From NCBI GenBank assembly GCA_021399435.1, contig JAJTUP010000006.1, forward strand, positions 1,612,001-1,676,000: a stretch of DNA of 64,000 bases, written 5' to 3'. The notes under the pieces are model-generated. The model made no database searches, was not told where the DNA came from, and worked only from the letters and a program-made list of their open reading frames with translations. How positions within the stretch are numbered: position 1 is the first letter of the stretch; every line of letters begins with the position of its first letter. Source of the stretch: Diaporthe sp. PMI_573. Its lineage: Eukaryota; Ascomycota; Sordariomycetes; Diaporthales; Diaporthaceae. The translations under genes were made by a program, and so were the position numbers. This document shows, piece after piece, positions 44,501-57,200 of the stretch.

Positions 44501-45478
44501 TTTCATCTCTTTGACATTGAACCTTCGCTCCAGATCCAGAAGATGCTGCTCTTCCTCTTCTGTCAGCGTCTCGCCCCTCATCTCCCTTTCGATGCGCCGG
44601 CGTTCGAAGGCACATATGTTCGGAAGGCCCTTCTTCCTCCAGATGACCTCGCCACATTCGACATGCTCGAGGCAAAGGTAGATTTTCCTGAAGTCGGGGT
44701 CGTCGATCACTTCCAGTAAGGCCACCACATTGGGATGTCTGATTTTCTTGAGGATGGCGATTTCCCTCTTGGACTTCTCGAAGGGGGATACGTTCTGGGT
44801 GATCCTGCCGAGCCGACGTTTTCTCGAGAAGCGGGGCACAATTTTTATGGCGACATTTTGGCCAACATCGAGGTCGCGGGCCAACTTGACTTTGCCATGA
44901 ACACCGCGGCCAATCTCCTCGATAACCTCGTAATGGTTGATGATCTTGCGGCCGGTGGTGAAGTCTCTATCGATATTGGCGACATGTGTCCTGCAGTCCA
45001 TATTGTCAGTACTGTTCTCCTCGCTCGATCGCCCGCGGCAGCTCTCGCAACGCTGGCCTTATCAATGCCGCCGCCAGAGGAGCCGCCAGCGCGGTCACGC
45101 CGGCCGTGCCGGCCGGGGCAGTTCCAGGTCTCTCGACCTTGACCACGGCGTATAACGGTGAGAGGGGAGGGAAAGGCTGCAGGGTTGTCTGTCTTGGTAG
45201 GTGGTAGACACATACTCTCTAACTCTGTGATTCTGTAGGGGATGTAGAAAGGGGCTGTTAAGTGCAGCAGGCGTTGTACCCTCGGACACGGACTGCGAGG
45301 GCGGCAGAGACATGGTGGTGCGGGGGTTGGACGGACTGAAGAGCCCCGGAGACGCGACGGGAGTGCTGCTGGCAGTGAGCGAGGGGTTTTGCGGGTGTGT
45401 AGGCGGGAGTGTGTTCTGAGGTTGTGTGTGAGGTTGAGGCTGAGGCTCAACAGGCGGGTTAGACGCCTGGTGCTCCAT
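41510..45478 (-). CDS. SAK1: CaMKK/SAK1-type Snf1-activating protein kinase
   Basis: A 1247-aa Ser/Thr kinase. Exon 1 is 45478-45216 and exon 2 is 44990-41510; the 225-nt intron joins RVRE to THVANIDRD. The N-terminus is Pro/Gln/Ser-rich. The kinase domain begins HYEVIEEIGRGVHGKVKLA (Gly loop at 115-120), with the VAIK lysine near 137, HRDIKPANL near 429, DFGVSYFG near 449 and TVGTPAFFAPE as activation segment. Between the hinge and helix E sits an insertion of about 190 residues, basic at first then Ser/Pro-rich. Residues from about 650 are a long Ser/Thr/Pro-rich tail. The fold and spacing match yeast Sak1/Tos3/Elm1, fission yeast Ssp1 and mammalian CaMKK, which phosphorylate the AMPK/Snf1 activation loop. 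Which Snf1 kinase it equals one-to-one is not decidable here. Codons are complete, so it should be active. Confidence 0.93.
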
Positions 45479-47946
45479 TTTGCGGCCGTGGTCGAAGTCG
45501 AAGTCGTTGTGGGCTCGAGTGCTGGTGGGTGAGGAGGACACGGCAACCCGACATAATGAGCAGTCGAGGTTGGCTCTGGAGCCGGTCAAGCCTCAGTCGG
45601 AGCGAAACAGTCGATGAAGAGAGGAATTGTTGTCCCTAGGCCGCCATAGCGACCGAGCAGCTCGAAAAGGTGCAACGCAGGATGTGGGTATGGGGAAGGA
45701 AAGGCTCGTTGGCCGGTGGTCGGTGGTGGCAGTCTTCGGTGCTGAGGAGGAAAAGGCCGGCCGGTTTCGAGTGAAGGTGAGTGTGAGCGCGGGTGTATGC
45801 TGGCTTTGGGCTTTTGGGGGAAGAGGGGGGGGCTGCAGAGCAGGGCAGGACCGGACTGGACTGGGCTAGACAGGTTAGGACGTGTGGGTGGGTGGGTGGA
45901 CGGGGGTGGGTGGAGAGGTCGTCAGTTTTTGGGACGCTGGGCGGCGGACCGGGTGGGCTGCAAGGGGGGATACGGAGGTACAAGAGGGGCCAAGCCGGGC
46001 ATCCATTGACGAAGTGAGCAGAAAGGAAGGAGAGGGAGAAGAAGGAAAAAAGTTGCAGAGCTAATAATGGCCACAGCTGCGATGCATGTGCGCGGACCCA
46101 GGCTAACAAGGCATGTACATACGTCCAGATCCTTCTCTACTTCTCTACAGTAACGTCAGGCAGGTACTGCTGTTGGCGAGGCAGGAGTGAGAGAGAGACC
46201 TCACCCTCGCATGAAGGTCCCCATGCTCCAAGCTGCCCATGCCATCACCACCTGCAGGCGAGTGGATTTGAGGGGGGGGGGTTGAATTGTGTGCACCAAC
46301 CCGCCCGAAAAACCACCCAGCCTCTGGGTACACTACTCTGGAATCCGCCTCTTACGACCACATTGACCTCCTCAGCCGGCCTTCACTGCACCCTGCCCTT
46401 CCCTGGATTGAAGGCTGTCGAGCTGGGCCGGGCGGAACGATGCGGCGCCCGCAGCGGACCACCGGACGAGAGTGAGCCTCGACCAGGCCTGTTGAGGACG
46501 ACTTGCACAGTAGCACCTTAAGCCTTGGCGCCCCAACCTGCGAGTCCTTTTTCTCCACTTCCTAACAGACCACGATATACTACAGCATGGGGTTCAGTTA
46601 CTGCCTTGCGGCGGCCAGGTACAACACGCTAGGTAGGCAGAGAATCGCCCGGGGCGCAATGCTGAATGAACAATGGGATGGTCGGTCCACGTTTTGGTCA
46701 AGAAGAAGAAGGGGAAAAGTTCCCTCATCATTTTGGAATCCGGTTGTCAAACGCCCCAGGCTCACCAGCGCCAGTGGCCAATTCCTCAACCGCAGCTCGT
46801 CGGCCCGGCGAACTATCTACAAGCAGTGGTGATAGATGGGTGTCTGTTCGCCTCCCTCCTTCACACGACCACAGTAGCTCGGCCGAGCTTGCTCTCTGCA
46901 CTTGCATCCGGACTGGGCGCACGCAGGAGGAAAAAAAAGTCTGCCTCAAGATAAATTCAAACCCAAAGCCGGGCCAGGGGCAAGGCTGATAGGTGGAAGC
47001 CTCATCAGATAATGGTAGAGTTGCCCAACAATTGAGGTCGAGCCTTCCCTGCTCTCACTGCTTCATGAGGGTAAGGACCACGGGAGTTAAATTGCCCTCC
47101 CAGATGAAGCAGGGTCCAGGATCCAGGGCCCAAGTTGGACTTGGCGTGCGATAAGGGTGGTCCCATCCTGGCCGCCCTGATTGGCCGCCCACACGAACAT
47201 GGGTTGACCGTAACTCTTCGTCGACGCATGTGAAGTGGGCTTCTGCTGCACTATCCCTCCAGTCACCACGCTACGTACATTGTGGCTACTAGCCTACGTG
47301 TGGGCGACTGCGTCTATTGCTGTTACTGTTATATTCGAAGCAGCTACGTATGTACGGTACCAAGGAGGCGCTCGTCACTGCCCGATTGCCACTCTCACTA
47401 GGTTTCCGCCATCGTTTTGGCCAGATGCAGGTGCACAGAAGGAGATATCTTTGACTCCTTGCTCGCCAATGTGAGAACAAGCCTGCGAGACGGGGTGGCC
47501 AAGCTCACACCTACCCGCACCCCTCGAGACGATTCCGCCAACTGATCCCAACGGATCAATTCAAGCTGCCCAGGCGACGATGGCGACGGGTCGTGGGCAG
47601 GCACCGACAGATCGCATAGCGCAGGGCCGGCCGCTTCAGAAGACCTGACGGCCTGACGACGGCTTTTCTACCCAGTCGTACTACGTCGTGCTCTGCACAT
47701 GCAGGCTGTGATGTGACGGCGAGTCAGGCTCGTCTCCACGTCGGTGGTGAGGCCGCGATCCCGCTCCGATCTTCACAGCCGTGTTCGACTGGGGCGTCTT
47801 CCTCCGAGGACCCCTTTTGCGTCAACACTCGGCGGTAAAGGCATCGTCCCTGCGGGCGAGCGCCCGACCGGTGGCGGGTGGTGAATATTTGGGTTCATCG
47901 TGCACGCACATCAGGCCAGAACTCAACGATCCTTGCCGAGAGAGAG

Positions 47947-48021
47947 TGTGTGTGTGAGTGTGTGTGAATGTGTGTGTGAATGTGTGTGTGAATGTGTGTG
48001 TGAATGTGTGTGTGCGTGTGT
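47947..48021. repeat. TG-rich tandem array, mostly 12-bp units
   Basis: Alternating purine-pyrimidine TG tract interrupted by AA in a regular 12-bp pattern (AATGTGTGTGTG), about four clear units plus flanking TG. Confidence 0.9.
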
Positions 48022-51000
48022 TGGCGATGCTCACCAGGATCTAATCAGTGGCAGGCAGATTCACCAGCCGGAAGCTGGGGGATCTGTCCAAGCGCCTGTT
48101 TTGAGGTTTCAAGATGACAACGGGAAACGGGATGATCTAGCAGCGATCATCACGGTCAAAACACGATCTAATCTTTGTTACCCCCGTTGGCCCAACTGCG
48201 GTTAGTGCCTGGTACTGCCCGCGAGCGGTACCGCGTACGTCGGCGCCCCATATTTGCCCGAAGACACTCGAGATTGACATGTTGCACCAAGAGGTCGTTA
48301 CATGACGACGGACGGCGTGAGACCACCGGGTGGCCCTTGTGCCCTTCATTTCAGCGACTTCGTTCTGGATGGAACAGAATGGAGCCGTTCTCAGGTCTCC
48401 ATCGGATGTGGGGCCCTGTGGAAACGTCCAACGCTGACCAGAATGGGCATGAGACGCTTGTGAAGGTGGGGCGAATTGTTCCCTGAACCTCTGCTGGACT
48501 AGTCCTGTCTGGTTCTGTAGTCGGCATCTCCTTGTCTTGCCTTGCCTTTGTTGACGTCCACGATTCACAAGCCCGAATTTCTTCGTTTCCAGAATGCTGC
48601 ACGATTTGAGGGTCGTCATGCTGACGGATCTGCCATTTCTCGGTGCATACAGGCTCTGACCCAAAACAAAAGGCACGTTGGCCGCCGTTACCGTCCCAAG
48701 AAAACCAGAACGCCCGCCCGCGTCCCAATTGACTTTGGAGACAAAGGAGACGCCGCTCCCACATGGGCTGGGAGGATACGTTATTATGGGCGGACGCTAG
48801 TGACGTTACCGTCTCCTGGTCCCGTTCCGGGGCTGCGCAACCTACAATGCCTGCCTCAACAGAGGTGGTATTCATCGGCAGCAGGCTAGCCGTGCTTGGG
48901 CCTTGCTGAAATACTCGATCTGAGGACAAGATGCTCCGGTACCTCTCCGTGACTATCGACGAGCAGCCGTGGGTCTGCCATCCCGAATCCCACCCAGCCT
49001 CATGTCAACGATGCCGAAGCGCCATCAGCGTCGGCACCGTGACGCAGTCCTCATCCTCGTAATTCGGAATCCCGTCCCGGAACCAAGCGCTACACCACAC
49101 ATGGCGTACAGACATTGGGGCTCGGCCTCAATGTACTGGCCGGGGCCTGAGTGCTGCTTCGCACGAGACCAGTAATCCGTGCAGACCTCAGGCCCCCCCT
49201 GAGAGGCTGGCGCGACGAGCTAACAGATTGCCAGGCGTCGTCGGTGCATCGTGGCATGTTCCGAGGGCATCGTGAGATTCGTCCCGCCCCCGGCGCATAG
49301 GATCGCATGGGCCTGCGGCAACTGGCTGGGAGGGAGGGGGTGAGCGGTGACTGACGTCTTGGCGAGATGGCCAGGCCGGCCCTTTCTCTTTTCGGGTCCC
49401 ACAAAGACTCACGATGCACACTTCTGGCTTCACTTGCATCATACCCTGACCAGCGCGACCGGGTCGGCCGCGCCGTGAAGTTCTTTGTTACTCTGCTTGC
49501 ACGACTCCACCGTGCCGGCTCGGCTTGCCTCGCCCGCATGCCTCCACGAGTCTGGACGTGCTTTCGAGGTCCCTATTGTCGTCGGCATGAAGCGAGCATG
49601 CCTCTATAGCCAATCAGCCGGCACGCAGGCGAAGAATGGGTTGGTCATGGGTTACAGCGGTCAAGCCCATGGGTCCTACCCGAGGAGACGCCGTCCTTCC
49701 TCATCACCATAAAGTGCCTACGCCTGCGGATGAAGCTATCGTGACTGTCTCCGTGCGACCCTCCCTCACTAGTCAGGCAGCTTCACCCAGACAGACCCGG
49801 CCGAGTCCTTTTGATATTCAAAAAACTTGTGGCGGCTAGCATTCCCGTCCAGTCCAAGAGGGTATCCCCCCCCCCCACCCAGATCATGTTTCCAACCAAC
49901 TCTCTGCCCAGATTGACTTATCACTTGCATGTCGTTCCAACCCTTACTATGTAGTCATATTTGCCGCAGAATCCCCTTCTCTTTTGCAGCACCCACATAT
50001 TGGCTCACATTGCTATTCCAACTGCAATACGAGTCTGCTTGAAATTATCTCAGGTGGTAGCTCTGGAGCTTGCCACCCTTAGCAAAACTGACTGTGTATG
50101 CCCGCCTCGCGTTGACTTGCCTTCCCGGACGAGGCCAGTTAGACATGATTCGCGTGTGGCAGCCCTCAATATCTAACGGTCAGACTCTGACACTGGTCGG
50201 GTTCTTAGCAAGGCGACAGCTCACTTTCATCTGCAGTGGTGGACATAGCATGGCAAGCATGCTCAACATACAGTTATTAGTGAGCCTGGGTGGATGACAG
50301 GCATTCGGCACGCTTGAGCACGCAACCCGTGTCTCTCGCTCCTCGTCACAGAGTGAGATGCGCCAAGATAATGCAGCCACCCACCCATCCATTCCCTGCC
50401 CATCCAGGATCCGTGCCTCTGCCTGGCATGTGCTCCTATGTAGTACTGGCTCTGCCAGCGGCCACAGAGACGGGCCCCTCTGGGGTCTGAGGCGGATCTG
50501 ACAGCTCACATCTCACACGGAGTTGCAAAAGCTCCCCGCAACAGCTTCGGTATGTCCCAGCTGGGAATGTCTGTCTGCGTTTGTTGGGCAGCCGCGTATT
50601 GCTTGGTATGGCGAAGCTGAGTTGCTGTGTGCTGGTGTCACCACCATCTTGCCCCTTGATATTCCCTTAGGCCGCCACAAGCCGCCGAGGCGTGGCTGAG
50701 TGCTGGTCGTGTACCTGCTGTACGGAACATGCCCGGCTCAGGTCATATCATGGAGGCATACCGGAGATCACGATGAGGTCTACAGGCAGTGTGCGTCTAC
50801 TGAACCGCAGGGAGAGGCTTGGAATGGAAGTTATTATCAAGTATCTTGGCCCCCGACTTGGTCACGATTTCATGTATGCGTACGGAGTACATGTTTAGCT
50901 TACATGGAATCCGGGGCCCCAGGATTTTGTTGAACCCACATTATCATGGCAAAGGAGCAGACCAGACCAGAACCAGACCAGAATGCCATAGCTTGGGTGC

Positions 51001-51342
51001 AGGGAATCCCACCGATTTGATGCTCGCATCTTGCTTCTTCCCCGGGCCCAGGCACCTGGGCATGGCGACTGCAACTGCAACCACATCCACCCCACCTCCC
51101 CCCTAACTCCCATCCGAGGGTAACTTTACCTATCCCCAACTCTCGTCGAGAAAACGGGGCCATTCCCAAAGCAGAACGACCTGCATACGGCCCACTGGGT
51201 GGTCCGACGTGGCGTCAAATCAGCCCTTCCGCCCTCCCTCCTTCCTCAGACCCTGGACCATATGCACATGCATGACTGTGACGGGAGGTCGGCCACGATG
51301 AGATGAACAAGGTGGCCGGCGGGGCCTCAGGCGCTCGCGAGG

Positions 51343-51417
51343 TTTTTTTTTCTCTTTTTTTTCTTTTTACTTTTTTTTTTCTTTTTCTTTTTTTTTTTCT
51401 TTTTTTTTTTCTTCTTC
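51343..51417. repeat. 75-bp T-rich tract with interspersed C
   Basis: Long T runs (up to about 10) separated by single C or AC. On the minus strand it is an A-rich purine tract. It produces a spurious Phe/Leu-rich ORF. No upstream retro-element is recognisable. Confidence 0.9.
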
Positions 51418-54242
51418 GAAAAGGCGACAAATCGAGATTGGCCTTGCAGCAGTGGAAGTCCGGCCGCCTCCAGAGAGGGCCAATCATCATTGTGATGCTC
51501 AAGTATTGTCAGTCCAGAGGCTGGATGCAGGCACGTGAGTTGGGGCCCCATCGGCAACCCGATGATCGTGAGCAGTCGAGCGAGGTGTTGTCGATGCGCG
51601 TCATCTCTGAGCGGCGACATAGCACGCCGATCTGCTTGACTCTGGCTTCTGAAACGTATGTGAGCCCTTCAGCAACTGCCCGTGTGTCACCAGCAACCCC
51701 CCTCCCCCCAGAAGTAATAACCGCCATGGATATCTCTCCGCTTTACATGGTCATGTCTGGGCAAAAGGAGCTTTACGTCCGCACACGTCCGCACACGAGC
51801 ACGCCCGAGTCTCCATTCCTGGGGATGGCTACAACGCCAGAACAGAACGGTTCGTATTTAGTGTCTTCCTTCACGATCGTACAGCCCTTGTCGACTGCAG
51901 GCCGCGCCAGCCGCCGGAGCTGTGTGCCATGTAACTTGCTAATATACATACAATCTGGACGTAAATGTACCGTCTCACTTGTCCTAGTGAATTGTAACCA
52001 CCATGCGAAATGACGCCGGGAGTCTGGATGAGACCGACCAGAGTTGATCAGCCCACCTCGCCAGGGCCCCCCCCCCTTTCGTAACTCTTGCTCGCTGTTG
52101 ACGACGACCCAGGGTCCCGACCTACCCCTTCACCATTCTATATTGGGATTTGGTAGCCACCGCTGATTGCACACCGGGCCCTTAACCCTTTACGTGATTA
52201 GAGTTTGAACCGTCCCTCGATGGGGCTTATTCTCGAGCCTCTCAAGGGCTGACTGTACACTGCAGCAGCACGAAGCACAAAGCACAAATGTGGCAATCAG
52301 CAAACGAGACCGACTCCGTCCTTCACGTCGACCACATGCCACCACGCGTGCTCAGTTTCAGACCGAGTGTCGTAGATTTACGAAAGCGATGCTTCGTGAG
52401 ATGCACATGTGCCCTCGCCCTGCCCGTTGCCCCACACACATCTGAGCACTTTACGACAAAGAGCCTGCGTAATGGCCAGCCCAGTGCTGCCGGGGGAGGT
52501 GGGTAGAGAACGAACCAGCCACACATGCACACACGTACACACCATCCCCTCTGGATCTCGGTTTCCCTGCCATCCTTTCTGGACCAACGGCACGCTCCCT
52601 GATCTATGGTCATGCAGGACCCGAGATCAACGAGAAGGCCCGACGTGCAGATATGCAAGAAAGGTGTTCGCAGAGCCGGCCACCATGTCGCGACTCAAGA
52701 GGGAGCCGAGCCTACCCACACTCCGACACCCCAAGGTAGTCTGCACATCTCTATCTGTATATCTCGCCTCTTGTCTCATCTGGTTGTCCTCTCGACCAGA
52801 GAAACTCAAGACATCCGGCCCCCCCCCCATCACACTCACGCAAAGAGAAAGCTGCGCCTGACGCGGCCAGCTCGTGATTGATAAGGGTCCGTCCCCCTTC
52901 CCCAAGTCTCCATCCAGGCTAGCCCGCCTCCCGGGACCGCGGGGAAGCTTGGGACCATCATTGCATTGCTATCTCTCCCCTGATGCGCTGGGCGGCTCGT
53001 CGCGTCCCTACACCATCACTACTTTGCCACAAGAATCGAACCCTGAAGTCAAGCAAGCGCGAGCAGCAGCAAGCAAGTAGTAGTATCCCTCCTCCACCCC
53101 AATGTGGGCAAGGCCGGCATGTGGAACTCCAGCCTCAGTCCACATGATCGCCGTCGTGACTTGTGGCTCTTAGAACCAAGAAGACCTCTGATCAGCGTAG
53201 CCTCTTTTAACGTGAATTCACACAGAGGGGGGGGGCCTCCACCCCGATCTTCCCATCCCTAAGGAAACCAGCCGCTGTCGTAATGGTGCATCAAGCTGCA
53301 AGATCTTGCTTGCCTGCTTGGCCCATACCCCCTTCCCTTCCCTTTTTTCGTCCCCTCCCCTGGTCAAAACATCCAAGACACACTGCCTCCTGGCCCCCCC
53401 TCCCAGCCATCCCCTCACCATCACCCCAAATATCGCCTCCCGGGGTCTAGCAACCGGCCGAGTGAGTTAGTTCACGGGGCAAGGTCTGTCGTGTGTAGTT
53501 CGCGCGGTCGCGCCCCCCCCCCGGAAGTGGTTTGGGGAGGAGGAGGGTGGCGGCGACGTCTCGATGACGCCAGAATGCCTCCCACGCCTTTATGGCCGTG
53601 TAACAGGAAGGGGGCCAGGCGGGCAGGTTGTGATGGGTGTCTTCTTCCACGTGGCGCAGTGACTGGCTGGGTCGTGAGACCGAGGACACCCGAGCGGGCC
53701 GGACGGATTAACGGGGGAGGGCGTAGTTGCGGGACGCTGCGATGTCTTGTGGTACCTGGGTGCCCTAGTATGCACTCACCAGGAGCCCGGCTCTCAAACA
53801 GAGGCAAAAGTCTCTGGAGGCCACACAAGTCATCCACAGTTTGTCTGTAATAAATGCCTGATGGCCAGATACAGAATGGCTGTGAGCAGTGGCATCTCAC
53901 ATGGCATGGCGACCCAGCACAGCAAAGAGATGGCTGGCTCCAAGACTGCGTGAACAGAAAAGTCGGGCTTGAGGGCCCCTTATACTCATTATCGTTATGA
54001 TGACCTCCCGTCGCGGCTACCCAAACACCCACCCGCCTGGAATCCCAATAGATGTACATATCTGTATGCTCGTAACCAGTACAGCGTGCTATTGCCCGAA
54101 AAACACACAGGATAGTAGCCCCTGGCCATGACCGATAAACTAAAATGGCATGCTATTTCCCAACACCAAACGCCCACTCTGCGTGACAATGAGGCATAAC
54201 TGCCGTTCCCGCCGATGGCAAGTAGCACATGTGCCACACGAA

Positions 54243-57200
54243 TCAGCCTGCAAAGCTGTCCTCGATGCCCCAGCGTTCACTCTCATCGACGGCACACTTC
54301 GCATTGCCCTTCTCGGCTTCGCTCTCGCCATCACTGACATAGGAGGTAGGGTCTTCTTCCTTCTCGAGCTCGTATTGAGACAAGTCGAACGGCAACCCGT
54401 CAGGCTGAAGCAGCATTCCTCTCAGCGCCATGTTCTTCCAAACCACATCTCTTATATGCCTTATCTTCTTATTTGCTGGCAGCCCGTCCAGCTTCTGCAG
54501 ATGCTTACACGACCGCACGCATTTGCGTTCGTATACTCGCCGCTGGATCCGGGTCTCCATATCCAGGCGACCACAATACCTAGCATCCCGTTCAGGGTCC
54601 GCGTCAGGAAGCTTGAAAATGTCGGTGGCTTGCGCTTCTCCGTCTCGGACGACTACGCGTAAGGGAGGGTAAAAGCCTTGTGTGACCAAATTGTCACGCA
54701 GGTCAACCTCGGTCAGCCAGGGGAACTGGCTTAGGACACCGAGCAGAGATCTCATGTTGGCCAGCCGGTTGCCTGCAAGTAACAGGCGTTTGAGTCGTGG
54801 TATGCTCGTGAGCCCGCTGACATCGGACAGTCCGTTGAAGCAGAGGTTGGCCACACGTAAGTTGGGCATCAGTTGCCCAAGGTCATCAGGCAGACGCTGC
54901 AGGCCGCAGTTCGCCAGGTCCAGGAGCTGCAGGTTGAGGAAGTCGCGTGGCGGGTCAAAAAACCCAAGATGGTTTCCGGAAAGGAACAGCTTCCGAACCT
55001 CGTACGCAGTTTCCAAGAAGGACATGTCGAAAGGCTTCGATCCGCCCTGCTCCCTAAGCGATAGACTGTCCAGATGGGGTACTCGAGACAGGCCAGCGAC
55101 TGTCGTGAGCTTGTTGCGATCGGCGTAGAGGAGATGAAGTCGGGGCATCGAGGCGACATCGACTTTTCTCAGCTTGTTGTCGCTGATGATTAGGTGCTTT
55201 AGGGCTAGTGGCTCAGCAGAGCTGAACTTTACTAGCTGATTCCCTTTCAGATTGAGATAGGTTAGGGAAGAAAGCTCGTGCAGGCTCTCAATTTCCCGTA
55301 TCTCGTTGCTCTCCAGATCGAGGCTGGTCAGCCTCTGCAGGTTTGTACCGTCGAAGTTGAGCTTCTCGATGGAATTTCCTCGGGCCCGCAAGGTCAACAG
55401 CGAGTCGTGAAATCTGACCCCGTCCAGGTTTGCCAACCCGCAGTTGTCTGCAACTAAGCCGCGCAGATGAACTAGACCGTTGAACGCTAAGAGACTCTTG
55501 ATGTCGTTGTTCGAGACGTTGACGTACTGCAAGTTTCCCAGTCGATCCCAAGCAGTCAGCTCGCTAAGCAGATTGTGGGTGATGGTCAGCTCGCGAGTGG
55601 ATGATGGGATGCCATCCAAAGCCCTGATCGTATTGTGTGAGATATCGAGTTTGACAAGGCTTCCACAAAACCGGTCTAGCATATGCAGACTTCCCAGGTG
55701 TTTCTCACGGAGTGCGATTTCCTTCAAGTCCTCCCAATACGGCTCAAATGGTTCGACCTCGGCGATTTTGCTGACAAGATGGCGAACTGTCTGGGACATG
55801 CGCTTCCGTGAGGTGTCGCCCGTGACAAGATTCTGGTCCCCGACGAGGTAGCTCACCTCAAAGGCATATGAGCGATCCTGATGTGCAGTAAAATCGGATA
55901 TCGGACTCAGTGACAGATTGCCGATTTGATGACTGAGTGTTTCCGCATTGTCTGGTCGAAGTTTTGATTTGGGCCGACCAGGTGTTTTGAACATGATGCT
56001 CACACTTGCCTGGCGACTTTGAGTTGGCTTCTCTTCCGCAATACTCTGGCTCCTAGCCTTGCTCACTTCTGTCCTCTCCGCAAAGCTCTTCTCGTCACTC
56101 TCCTCCTCAATGACCGATACTGGTCGAGGTACAAATGGTGCGCCTCTAACCGACATGTGGCGTGATGGAGCATTAGACGAGCCTCGTGGCCGTGGACCGC
56201 CGTGACCGTTCAGAGAGTGATGGGGAGTGGCACGGCGACTGTGCCTTCCTGTTGATTGGAGTATGTCTGCGACAGACTGCTCGAACATGCTGGTGTTTTC
56301 TTCGGGGCCGCTTCCGGAGACCACATCTTGTATGATGGAAGCAATCGGAGACGAAAAGCTGATGGTCATTCGTCGTCGAGGCGACGAGTCTTCCAGTCGA
56401 TCTTCATGTATTGTGATCTCGTGCTCAACGTCCTCGTTGTCCGCTTCAGCAAACTTCCTCATAAGTCTACTGGTAGATCTCATCGAGCCATTCTTGCTAG
56501 GCTTCTCCGCGAAATCCCTGACAAGAATGGATTTGAGAGACTGGCCTCGCACCGACTGTTCCGGGCTTCCCATGAACTTATCTGGACCAAAGAACTGCTT
56601 GCCTGATTCAGCCTGCCGACTCTGCCTATCTTTCAGGTTCTGCAGCTCCCTCGTCGCATCCACAGTCAAATCGGGAATATCAGCAAACGGGTCGTCCTCA
56701 CTATTCTCAGAGACGAGGGTGCTGCTTCTCTTCATTCGCGTCGCATGTACCTTGTTGCTCTTGACCCAAACGTTGCGCTGTCTATCTAAGACCATATTGC
56801 CGACCTGGTCAGGAATGAGATGAGACACACTCTGTGGTGCGATGGTCCTCCTGGTATCTGACCCCCGGGAGGAACCTGTTCGTATCGATTGTCCGGTGGA
56901 TATGCCGGATTCGGAGCCTGAACTGTGAGAGGGGAGTCGGTCTCGGAATTGCTGTGCCTGTTCAGCTGAAGTAGTATGTTCGTAGCGATGAGGATTTTCA
57001 GAAATGCGAATGTTGGGTGGGTCGCTGACGATTTCATCATGCCGCAAGACGCTGTGCTCAGACGCCTCCGACATAGAGCTATGTGAACGGTATTCCAGGG
57101 CTTGCACTGCCTGGATATCTTCTTTAGAGACACCGAGTGACCGCAGGGATGAGGCGATGATATCACCCATGTCGCTGTGCTCCTCGTACTGCTTCAAATG

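Larger units (their letters stand above)
45479..54242. other. 8.8-kb gene desert
   Basis: No ORF here looks like a gene. The first 600 bp is the kinase promoter side and is G- and purine-rich on the + strand. Further right are G/C runs of 9-11 nt at 46272, 49866, 52067, 52819, 53227 and 53513, the TG array at 47947-48021 and the T-rich tract at 51343-51417. Base composition is otherwise like the rest of the window, with no AT-rich (RIP-like) block and no recognisable transposase or polymerase fragment. Confidence 0.5.

Noticed and set aside
48351..48929. 192-codon minus-strand ORF in the gene desert
   Set aside because: No domain-like pattern, no flanking splice signals and no leader; an overlapping ORF in another frame is equally open.
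51303..52013. 236-codon ORF with a Phe/Leu-rich 'membrane' stretch
   Set aside because: The hydrophobic part is only the translated T-rich tract.
53028..53045. GGTTCGATTC on the minus strand, resembling a tRNA B box
   Set aside because: No A box or cloverleaf can be drawn in the adjacent 80 bases.
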